Source of the DNA: Syngnathus acus
Taxonomy: Eukaryota; Chordata; Actinopteri; Syngnathiformes; Syngnathidae
Length of the DNA: 64,000 nt
Assembly: GCF_901709675.1 (NCBI RefSeq)
Contig: NC_051107.1
Location: 278,001-342,000, forward strand
Direction: 5' to 3'
The translations under genes were made by a program, and so were the position numbers. Positions 53,389 through 62,603 of this stretch are shown one piece after another (the stretch's first letter is position 1; every line of letters begins with the position of its first letter). The notes beneath the pieces were generated by a model, which searched no databases, was not told the origin of the DNA, and saw only the letters and a program-made list of their open reading frames with translations.

Positions 53389-54324
53389 TACCGTTTTTTT
53401 CCATGTATAATGCGCCCCCATGTATAATACGCACCCTAAAAACGGCATGTCGATGCTGGAAAAAAGCCTGTACCCATGTATAATACGCACCCAAATTTTG
53501 CCTTTTTTTCCTTTTCTTTTTTTAATTTTTTTTTTTAAAGTCCCAATGATCGTCACACACGCGTCTGGGTGTGGTGAAATTTGTCCTCTGCATTTGACCC
53601 ATCCCCGTGTGATTTTGATCCATCCCCTGGGGGAGAGGGGAGCAGTGAGCAGCAGCGGCGCCGCGCTCGGGAATCATTTGGTGATCTAACCCCCCAATTC
53701 CAACCCTTAATGCTGAGTGCCAAGCAGGGAGGCAATGGGTCCCATTTTTATAGTCTTTGGTATGACCTGGCCGGGTTACTTAAGTCCGTAAACATAAAAT
53801 TATTTCAGAAAAAAGATCATCTTTGGGAACAACCGGATGTTATTCTGCCGGTCAGTATCACTGCGCATGCAGTAGCAAACTCGATAGCGAAGAAATATGT
53901 GAGACTCTCAACGGGATCACCAATATTTGAGTGATGTTCCAGTTATTTATCACAATTATTTATTATTATAATAATAATATATATAATATATATAATAATT
54001 ATTTCTTTATTATTCACAATTGTCATGGTGATCTTTCTGGTGATTTCTTAACTAGGCTGGATGTATTTTTTTTGTTGCCGTTGATTTCTCCGACTGCCCA
54101 GAAAGGCACCACCGCGATCAGTTAGGTTAAAATGAAAAGAGAGGAAAGTGACGTTGTAAAGAACCATCCGTGACAAGATTTTCTTCAAAAATTGTTGTAC
54201 AATGATTTTCTTCACAAAAAAAAGAAAAAAGAAAAAAAAATTGTACCCATGTATAATGCGCACCCCAGATTTTAGGACAATAAATTTGTTAAATTTTGCG
54301 CATTATACATGGTAAAAAACGGTA
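53389..54324. mobile_element. TA-CCGT MITE, 'ataatacgcaccc' family, with retroposon insertion
   Basis: Ends TACCGTTTTTTTCCATGTAT and ACATGGTAAAAAACGGTA; ATAATGCGCCCCC and ATAATACGCACCC follow the ends. A poly-T-headed retroposon (53507-53777) splits it, and the MITE text resumes at TACTTAAGTCCGTAAAC. Relatives: 16643-17684 and 62010-62603. Confidence 0.87.
53507..53777 (-). mobile_element. A-tailed retroposon inserted in MITE
   Basis: A poly-T tract (53507-53538) then AAAGTCCCAATGATCGTCAC through CCTGGCCGGG. This is the most complete copy of the family, in minus orientation with its A tail reversed. Confidence 0.8.
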
Positions 54325-55036
54325 ACTATTTGTTGAAACCCCAATTCCAGTGAATTTGGAACAACATGTAAAATGTGAACAAACAGAGAATACAACGATT
54401 AGCATATTATTCTTTACTTATATTCTCAAGAAAATTGGTTCTCAAATGGGGGTACGCGTACCCCTGGGGGTACGTGGAGGTACTCCAGGGGGTAGGTGAG
54501 ATTTTAAAAAAATATATACCGGTATTAAAAAAAAAAAGAGCAAGCCTGATTGTCTTGAGAATTAGTTATAAAAAGTTTGATGAAATACAAATGTATGTTT
54601 TATATTCAGTATTCAATTTTAATCCTTAAAAAACGGACTCCACAAAGCAATAGCAGTCACCTGCGGTTGCCTTGACGACGCACTGTAACAAGGAGATGTG
54701 GCTAAAGCGTAGCAGCGATGCTGCTGTTGAAAACACGGAGAAACAAGTTAAAAAGAAGGCAAAACCAGAGCCGACAAAGTACCGACAGTACATGGAAGAC
54801 TATTGTTTGATGGGATTTACGTCCACAAGTTGTAACCCACCCAATGCGCTGTGCTCTTTTTGCGGGGAGAAATTAGCCAACGCTAGCATGAAGCCGGCAC
54901 ATCTCCAGCGGGATCTCACCACAAAACACGGATGCCATGTTGGTAAGCCACCGGAGTTCTTCAGGAGGAAACCTTCTGACTTCAAGTCATCCCAAGACAC
55001 AATGCGAAAAGCCTCCACTACATCAGCCAAAGCCGT

Positions 55037-55736
55037 TGTTAGAAAAATGTATATATATGTTATCATGCGTTCTCTAATCAATGCTTTACCGCAATATTAC
55101 TGCAATATATGCTTGCTGTTTGGCCTTGCTGTTTTTATGATGTACCACAGAAGAGAAAAGGTACGGCTGGGCCAGGAGAGAGGTCAGACAGGACGCAGCT
55201 GATAACTCAGCAAAAAGAAGACATCTACCGAGACAGTTCCTTCTTAACAAAGACCGCTTTGTTAGACAACATGCCTCATTGCTGTCTTGCACTTCAGATG
55301 AACCTACAAGTGACCATCAAAGTCTGGGTTTTCCAAGCTATCTTGATCGTTAGATTATGTTTGTGCGTATCCAGTAATTAATAACCTAGCTTGTCTCATC
55401 CTACACAAGGTCGTAAAACCTCCCTTGCTAGAGCTCAAGGACTTTCTCTTCTCAACTCAAACTCCTTTTTCTCACGTTCTTATTATTTTGCTTACGAGGC
55501 AAAGCCCACGTGCTCCCCCCCCCCTTCCTTTAGGGGCTTTCGTCTCATAATTGTGGGCAGGGCAAATCCAAATAAAAAGAGCGGGAGTGTACACAGATAT
55601 TTAGTGTTGTGAGATTGTTGTAAACTATCTGTACTGCACTCCTCGCGAGAAAAGACTTGATATTCTGTCTCACTTGTGGTTTGTTTGCTGATGCTCTTCT
55701 CTTAATAGTTGTTCAGTCAGCGATTTAAACCTGACA
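55037..55736 (+). repeat. 5' LTR of endogenous retrovirus
   Basis: 700 bp. It contains a 10-C run, AATAAA at 55571-55576 (R region) and an AT-rich TATATATATG near its 5' end. It matches the 3' LTR with a constant offset of 6121. Confidence 0.95.
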
Positions 55737-55739
55737 GAA

Positions 55740-55758
55740 ATTGGGGGCTCGTTCCGGG
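55740..55758 (+). promoter_or_regulatory. retroviral primer-binding site, tRNA-Pro-like
   Basis: TTGGGGGCTCGTTCCGGGA starts four bases after the LTR end. It matches the classic proline-tRNA site apart from one extra T. Confidence 0.8.
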
Positions 55759-55958
55759 ACCTCGACACACCTTGAACGGTTCCAGCGGACTCTTCGACAC
55801 AGGCGAAAATCCTCGGCCGAGGTAAACAAAAGCCCTTTGACGGGACTGTCTCGATCAGTCCGGCTGGACACCGGGAGGGTTGACGAGATCTTCCGAGGAG
55901 GAGAATCAGCAGACCGTGAGTAGGAATATTAATTCTACTAAAAAGAAATGAATGAGCT

Positions 55959-56027
55959 GTGACAAGAGGTCACCTAATGAATGAGCAGTGACGAGGTCAC
56001 TTACAACGAGCAGTGACAAGAAGTCAC
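55959..56027 (+). promoter_or_regulatory. three tandem mini-hairpins in the retroviral leader
   Basis: Three stem-loops with identical 5-bp stems GTGAC/GTCAC occur at 55959-55973, 55988-56000 and 56013-56027; loops are AAGAG, GAG and AAGAA. Just downstream, TTAAATTCCGCAG repeats twice (about 56077 and 56121). Lying between PBS and gag, this is where retroviral packaging signals sit; the role is inferred. Confidence 0.6.
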
Positions 56028-56416
56028 TTAAAGACCTTGAGAATTCTAGACCCTATCAAGTGCAATCAGAAACAGTTAAATTCCGCAGGGGCGGTGTGGA
56101 GCCCCCTAACTTTTACGTTAGTTAAATTCCGCAGCGGGAGTGCGGACTCCTCTGTTATTAAAAAACGCGCGTGGTATGCTTGTGTACAGTTTGACTGAGA
56201 GTGATCTCATTTGAGCGCTCCTCTATATAAACACACAGGATTGTAAACAGTGGCTTTGTGTGGGGGCAGAGGCAAGAGCTCTCCGCTCCCTTCGGGGAGG
56301 TGAAAGGAGACTTACCACACATCGAACTTTTAACCACTGTCCTGTGAATAAAGTTGGTTTTAGGACACTGTAGGTGCCATTCAAACTACCAACTCCAAAA
56401 TTTAGAAAAATAAACC

Positions 56417-57250
56417 ATGGGAAACTTAAATAGTAAGCGAAAGTCCCTACCCCGACATGAACTAAAATGCAAAGATTGGAAAATAATTGAAAGGCAGGAT
56501 CCCGACCGACTTAAAAAAGATTTCGATAAATGGGTTAAAAAATATAAATTTGAGGGAGAACTAGAAGAAGTACAAGAGCGGGAAGAGAAAACACATGCTA
56601 CAAATTCAAAACTAAAGATCATAGCGAAGTTGTATCCGCAAATACATGACACACACAAAATTGAGGAATCACCTCCTCCTTATGGGTTGATGGACAGAGC
56701 CACTAGGCAGAAAAGCCCGCTAGAAATGGATTGGTCAAAGGAAATCAGAGCAAATTATACAGAAATAGGGAGAACAAAGCAAAATGATAATGAAACCTTT
56801 GATGAGTATCGAGTGCGAATGACAAAAGTGTTTAAAACACACAGTGGACTGGTGGAAGATAATGCGCCTCAAGGTGCTTATCAACAGCAATTAAAAAATG
56901 CCATCCACGCAGGGTCCAGACCAGCAATACAAGGCTGGGTGATCAAACATTATATAGGCATGAACACCGGAACTTTGGAGGAATACATAAATCATGCCCT
57001 CCATGCGGAAAAAGTAGTAATAGACAAACAAAAACGAAAACGAATGAAAGCTACAAAAGACACTTTTCTGGTAGACCAGGATAGTGACACTTTTTACCAA
57101 AATGCAGGCAGAGGACAGAAAGGCCAGAGAGGGCGAGCAATGTCTAACAGAGGAGGCTTTAGAGGCCGAGGAAGAGGAGTTGTGCAACCTCCAATAGAAT
57201 GCTGGAATTGTGTAGAAAACGGTCACATGGCACGTGACTGCACAAATTAA
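56417..57250 (+). CDS. gag: retroviral Gag, shortened
   Basis: 277 codons from an ATG in good context to TAA. The N terminus MGNLNSK is a myristoylation-type signal. PPPY at residues 86-89 is a late-budding motif. A capsid-like segment spans about residues 120-215. An Arg/Gly-rich stretch (235-256) leads to one zinc knuckle, CX2CX4HX4C, at residues 262-275. Gammaretroviral Gag is about 500 residues, so much of the capsid N-terminal part is absent, while the frame itself is open. Its openness in an otherwise decayed element is notable. Confidence 0.9.
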   Translation: MGNLNSKRKSLPRHELKCKDWKIIERQDPDRLKKDFDKWVKKYKFEGELEEVQEREEKTHATNSKLKIIAKLYPQIHDTHKIEESPPPYGLMDRATRQKSPLEMDWSKEIRANYTEIGRTKQNDNETFDEYRVRMTKVFKTHSGLVEDNAPQGAYQQQLKNAIHAGSRPAIQGWVIKHYIGMNTGTLEEYINHALHAEKVVIDKQKRKRMKATKDTFLVDQDSDTFYQNAGRGQKGQRGRAMSNRGGFRGRGRGVVQPPIECWNCVENGHMARDCTN

Positions 57251-59470
57251 CAAAGACAGTTATGGCTAGGCCAAAACCAAATCAAATCAGGTTTCCATGT
57301 AATGAAGTGGGAACCTGGCTGCCAAAATTAAAGAGAAATTAGCTTAAATATACAGGAGATATTTGTGTTAAAAGGATAAAGTAAGATAAAGAAACACTGA
57401 AGTTAAAATTGGCTAAATAAATGGAAAAGAATTACAAATAGCTTCTAAAAGTAAAATAAAGAATAAATCTGACAAGTAAGATGAGCAAAAAGGTGTTCTT
57501 CGTGGGATCTATGTGGTCTTATACGTATGTTGTGCGTCATCCTTTTGTGTTGGTGTGTGTGCGTGTGCGCGCAGAGGATCCTCATGAATGGGCGTGTATA
57601 TGTGCGCGAGTGAGATGTGTGTCCTATGGAAGACATCAGTAATGGAGAATGTTCAGGAAGCTGTTTAGGAATAATAGGAAAATTGAGAAGTAGGCGATAA
57701 TGTGTTTAAGTTGGTTGGAGAAATTGAGATGAGCAGTGTGTGGCAGAAAGTGACTAGAACGGTGGCTTGATAGGACGAGAATAAGAGACAGCAAATGTTG
57801 TGTAGAAGACAGTGAAAGATGTCGAATGTGAACATGACGAAGGGCGCAACAGCAAAGCTGGCCTGCCCTTTGAGAGGGCGAGACTGATAAGCGTGCCTGC
57901 GCTCGCGCGTAGTCGCGGGGCGGGGCTGTGCACGTGGGCCTTTGCTATGCTCGTGTGGGCGGTGGGCCGGCATCATGGTTGTTGCAGGAAATGGCCAGCC
58001 TGTGACCAATCAACATTGATGCTGCGCCCCCCCCTCGCACGAGGGGTGCTATGGCTGCGGGCGAAGCAGGGAAAGTGTGAGTTTCTCAGAGTATGTTTGA
58101 ATATTTGTAACAGGGTGATGCTTAAGGAAGATGTGACAATATTTGCATGAAGGATAATAGACACTGATGAGAAAAAAGTATAACCAAAAACGTCAAAACA
58201 GAGGATGATGTTGGCGCAGCGTTGTTTGTTGGTATTGTTTGTGAGCTGTGGCTGCTGTTTTTGTGTTGTCTGTGTGCTGTCAGTGTTATGTGTTAAAATT
58301 GGCTAATGTAGGTGCACAAAAGAATTTGCTAGACTGTAGTCTATCTGATTTGCACCGCAAAACAAAAGCAATTTTGTGAAAATAAGAAGAAAAGAAAGGC
58401 GAGCAATTTTTTGTGGGCAGAAACTGGTCCACACTGCATTAATGCCTAGCCCTGATGAAACAAAGTTTGAGAGATGGAAAGAACTTGCTTTCTGGAATTG
58501 GATGAAGCGAAATTATTAAATAACAACATTTCAAAGCTAAATTTAGAAGAAATAGTCGATTGGTTGTGTCAAGACTACACAAGTTTTTACATTTGAGAAT
58601 AAGAGAGTGATTGAGTTAGTTAAAGTTAAGAAACAACAACAATTGACTATTATATTAATTTACTGGCGGTTATTTTGTTGGTTTTTATCTTTTTATCTTG
58701 ATTGGTTTGACACCTTGAGGGAGAAAAGATTAGGATGTGGAACACGGGTTGAGACAACCAGTTACACACGCAAAGCATGTGTGCACTGGGACACTGAGAA
58801 GCATTTTGAAAGGTGTGTCAAATTAAATGAAGATGAAATCATATGTAGTAATACAACACTTTACTACATATGGATGCTCTAAATCATACAATTGAGTAAA
58901 ATAAAACATACATTTTGATTTTCATTCAAATTGCTAAGATTCTTGTGATAAACGATGAGAGAATGATTGAAAAGAAACTACAAGAAACTACAAGAAACTA
59001 CAACTAAGCTAGTTGTGGAAGCAGTCCAATTGCCACGAAAAATAGCTATATGCACGTGTGCAGGGCACACATGAGACTGATAAGGTGCCAAGAGGTAACA
59101 AGCTTGCGGACGGAACCGCATAGCTGTAGTGCAAAAGACGCTTCAAATTTTGTACACACAAGAAGCAGATTAAATTACTGAAACGTTTTTAAAAATGTGC
59201 AGCGACAAAGTCCATAGACTGAAATTCGATTATGGACGAGAAGAGGGGCAAGAGTGGAGAATGGTATCTATAAATGACCAGAAGACTGACCTATCCTACA
59301 AAAAACCTATACAAGTGGGCAGCAATATTGAGCCATGGTTGTGTGTCGCATGGCTCAAGAGGGGGGATAATGGGGCAGTTCAGTCAGCTTTATACAACAT
59401 ATGAATTGATTCATATTCAAAACATTTATAAAACAAAATTTTTGTAGAGTTTAACATGTGCTAAACACAA
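57251..59470 (+). other. retroviral interior without recognisable genes
   Basis: Where protease and reverse transcriptase should be, no frame longer than about 115 codons exists and none carries RT motifs. The segment 57830-58080 is GC-rich and atypical of the rest. Pol seems deleted or replaced. Confidence 0.6.
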
Positions 59471-59479
59471 TCCACAGGG

Positions 59480-59830
59480 TTATAATGCCTGGTCATAATA
59501 GATGCATTCTCAAAATGGTTTGAATTGGCTTCAACAAAAACACTGAATGCCTTCACAGTGGCAAAAAACGTTATGTAAAGAAATAATGCCGAGATATGAG
59601 ATTTCAGAAATTAATTCTCATGACAGGACATAAAGTGTGAAAATGTGCATGGAAAAAACTGGAAGATCATGGACAAAATGTTTAGACCCGGTCAAACTGT
59701 TCATAAATATTACAATTACTGTGGGTTTAACCCCGTATAAAATTGTTTGGGCGACAATATAGATTACCATGTTTTGGAACCAAGTGGGAAACTAAGGATG
59801 ATTAAAATTTGGTAGAAATAAAAAAGAAAA
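59480..59830 (+). pseudogene. retroviral integrase remnant
   Basis: Discontinuous frames read LVIIDAFSKWFEL near 59495 and TPYKIVWG near 59735, motifs of the retroviral integrase core and its C-terminal side. Stops and frameshifts separate them. It shows that pol was once present. Confidence 0.65.
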
Positions 59831-60430
59831 AAGGAAACAATGTTGTTTAAAAGATCAATTTGACCTTTGCAGGATGATCTGCTGTGTCGGATCTGGACTG
59901 CAATGAAAATATGATGTTTATATGTGTACTTTGTCAACAACCACTGTAGATGTTAAAGAATGGGATGATTATATCTAAAATTAATGTGGATATTTTGTTT
60001 CAGGTAACTATAAGAGTTACTGAAAAACGAAACAATTGATTGCTAATGGCAAAACAAGCTGTAAAGACAAGAAGCAAAAATTGAATATGTCATATGTATG
60101 GATTTGCAACCGATTCTTTGTTGTATCGTTGCCATTGACCAAAGATTGTGTGAAATCTGTCACATCTACTGATTGTGAAATGTGTGACAGAGCATTCTAT
60201 ATAGTAATATCCATTGAAAAAAGAAAAAAGAAGCCATTGCTTTCAGAGAATGTAGTCAAGCTAAATTGTATATGTATCAACATGCCAAGATCTGGGAAAA
60301 AGCTGGAAAAACAAACAAACAAAATGTCTTTAAATTTGAGAGGCGACGATGATCTGACTGAAATTGATGCAATCAGAGTCCCCAGAGGAGTTCCTGATTA
60401 ATAAGAATTAATTGACCAAATTGTAGCAGG

Positions 60431-60919
60431 ATGGGAGTCTTCCATTTGCTGGTGGTGTACGATGAACAAGAACGTCGACATGATACATTACAACCATTGC
60501 AACATGCAGAAATTGGGCAAAGGACACAAGCGGGACTTGAGGCAGTGCACGAACAGCTAGCCACGCCTTCCCTAATGTCAATCCAGAACCGCAATGCTCT
60601 TGTTATGTTGTTGTCTGAGAAAGGAAGGGTCTGCGCAATGTTCAGGGAACAATGCTGCACCTTCATCCAGAATGACACCGCCCCTGATGGGAGCCTGACG
60701 AAGGCGATTGCAAGCTTGCAATCCCTCAAGACGAGGATGAAAGAGCACAACAAGTGGATGACTGCTTTTGGGAAGTATAAAGCCCTTGTGTCCTCAATTA
60801 CTGCTATACTCACCTTGTGTGGTTGTTGTTGTATTCCATGTCTCCGTGCTCTGTTTAATCGTCTCATCACTACAGCAATATCGCCCATGGAAGACAAGAT
60901 GGCCGGGGTATGCCTCTAA
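60431..60919 (+). CDS. env: retroviral envelope transmembrane subunit, partial
   Basis: 162 codons, ATG to TAA. It includes the gamma-type TM hallmark CX6CC (residues 68-76) directly after the conserved immunosuppressive-like helix region, a Thr/Asn segment, and a Cys-rich membrane anchor (about 118-140). The surface subunit and fusion-peptide region upstream are degraded (scattered frames 58600-60400), so this cannot be a working envelope. Function is not claimed. Confidence 0.85.
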   Translation: MGVFHLLVVYDEQERRHDTLQPLQHAEIGQRTQAGLEAVHEQLATPSLMSIQNRNALVMLLSEKGRVCAMFREQCCTFIQNDTAPDGSLTKAIASLQSLKTRMKEHNKWMTAFGKYKALVSSITAILTLCGCCCIPCLRALFNRLITTAISPMEDKMAGVCL

Positions 60920-61157
60920 TGTCTGAACGCCAGCATGTTGATGATAACGATGATGATGATGGAATTTTTGCACTTGGGTCTACAGACTTCTTCCCAGATC
61001 TGGGTGTTTCCGAATGATAATATCGCAACGTTTATCCTTTCTTGGTGTAAACTTATTTGTGCTCATACTTGTGATCCTACGGCTGAAAATCTTTTTGAAG
61101 TGGCCGGTTTTAGGTGATAAGATGGTCTCTGAGAACTTATGATAATCAGGAGGGAAT

Positions 61158-61857
61158 TGTTAGAAAAATGTATATATATGTTATCATGCGTTCTCTAATC
61201 AATGCTTTACCGCAATATTACTGCAATATATGCTTGCTGTTTGGCCTTGCTGTTTTTATGATGTACCACAGAAGAGAAAAGGTACGGCTGGGCCAGGAGA
61301 GAGGTCAGACAGGACGCAGCTGATAACTCAGCAAAAAGAAGACATCTACCGAGACAGTTCCTTCTTAACAAAGACCGCTTTGTTAGACAACATGCCTCAT
61401 TGCTGTCTTGCACTTCAGATGAACCTACAAGTGACCATCAAAGTCTGGGTTTTCCAAGCTATCTTGATCGTTAGATTATGTTTGTGCGTATCCAGTAATT
61501 AATAACCTAGCTTGTCTCATCCTACACAAGGTCGTAAAACCTCCCTTGCTAGAGCTCAAGGACTTTCTCTTCTCAACTCAAACTCCTTTTTCTCACGTTC
61601 TTATTATTTTGCTTACGAGGCAAAGCCCACGTGCTCCCCCCCCCCTTCCTTTAGGGGCTTTCGTCTCATAATTGTGGGCAGGGCAAATCCAAATAAAAAG
61701 AGCGGGAGTGTACACAGATATTTAGTGTTGTGAGATTGTTGTAAACTATCTGTACTGCACTCCTCGCGAGAAAAGACTTGATATTCTGTCTCACTTGTGG
61801 TTTGTTTGCTGATGCTCTTCTCTTAATAGTTGTTCAGTCAGCGATTTAAACCTGACA
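61158..61857 (+). repeat. 3' LTR of endogenous retrovirus
   Basis: 700 bp, no difference seen from the 5' LTR in a line-by-line comparison, preceded by a polypurine tract (AGGAGGGAA at 61149-61157). Confidence 0.95.
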
Positions 61858-62009
61858 GCCGTGGAGGCTTCTTATGCGGTTTCCTTTCTCGTAGCTAAAG
61901 CCAAAAAAACGTTTACCATAGCTGAAGAGCTGCTGCTCCCCGCCGCTGTTGTATTGGCCGATGTAGAAACTGAATGTCCTCTCAGTTTAGATATTTTAAG
62001 TTGAAGCTT

Positions 62010-62603
62010 TACCGTAATTTTCCATGTATAATACGCCCCTATGTATAATACGCACCCTAAAAATGGCATGTCGATGCTGGGAAAAAAGCCTGTACCCATG
62101 TATAATACGCACCCAAATTTTGACTCCTACTTAAGTCCGTAAACGTAAAATTATTTCAGAAAAAAGATAATCTTTGGGTTATTCTGCCGGTCAGTATCAT
62201 TGTGCATGCGCTAGCAAACTCGATCGCGAAGAAATATGTGAGACTCTCAACGGGATCACCAATATTTGAGTGATGTTCCATCTATTTATTATCTTTCTGT
62301 GTGTTCACAATTGTCATGGTGATCTTTCTGGTGATTTCTTAACTAGGCTGGATGTATTTTTTTTGTTGCCGTTGATTTCTCCGACTGCCCAGAAAGGCAC
62401 CACCGCGATCAGTTAGGTTAAAATGAAAAGAGAGGAAAGTGACGTGCGGATGCGCGATTGACAACAAACAAGAAGAAAGGTGATTTCAAGTTTTATTTCG
62501 AGGGAGATTTTCTTAAAAAAGAACCCATGTATAATGCGCACCCCAGATTTTAGGACAATAAATTAGTTAAATTTTGCGCATTATACACGGAAAAAGACGG
62601 TCA
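62010..62603. mobile_element. TA-CCGTA MITE, 'ataatacgcacc' family, inside the hAT pseudogene
   Basis: 594 bp, ends TACCGTAATTTTCCATGTAT and ATACACGGAAAAAGACGGTCA (the last with a mutated terminus). The interior matches 53389-54324 closely (TTTCTTAACTAGGCTGGATG in both). Confidence 0.87.

Larger units (their letters stand above)
55037..61857 (+). mobile_element. endogenous retrovirus, defective, with two identical LTRs
   Basis: A 6821-bp provirus-like element. The 700-bp LTRs (55037-55736 and 61158-61857) begin TGTTAG and end CTGACA, look identical base for base, and are flanked by the 5-bp duplication GCCGT (55032-55036 and 61858-61862). Behind the 5' LTR is a primer-binding site like the tRNA-Pro type (TGGGGGCTCGTTCCGGGA, one base longer than the usual). 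AGGAGGGAA before the 3' LTR is the polypurine tract. The interior keeps a short gag frame and an env transmembrane frame. Pol is reduced to decayed integrase pieces. The element cannot be autonomous. It is a gamma/epsilon-type fish retrovirus by PBS, zinc knuckle and Env style. Confidence 0.94.

Noticed and set aside
57812-58150. A 112-codon frame in the GC-rich part of the retroviral interior
   Set aside because: No retroviral motif, and overlapping frames are open on both strands because of base composition.
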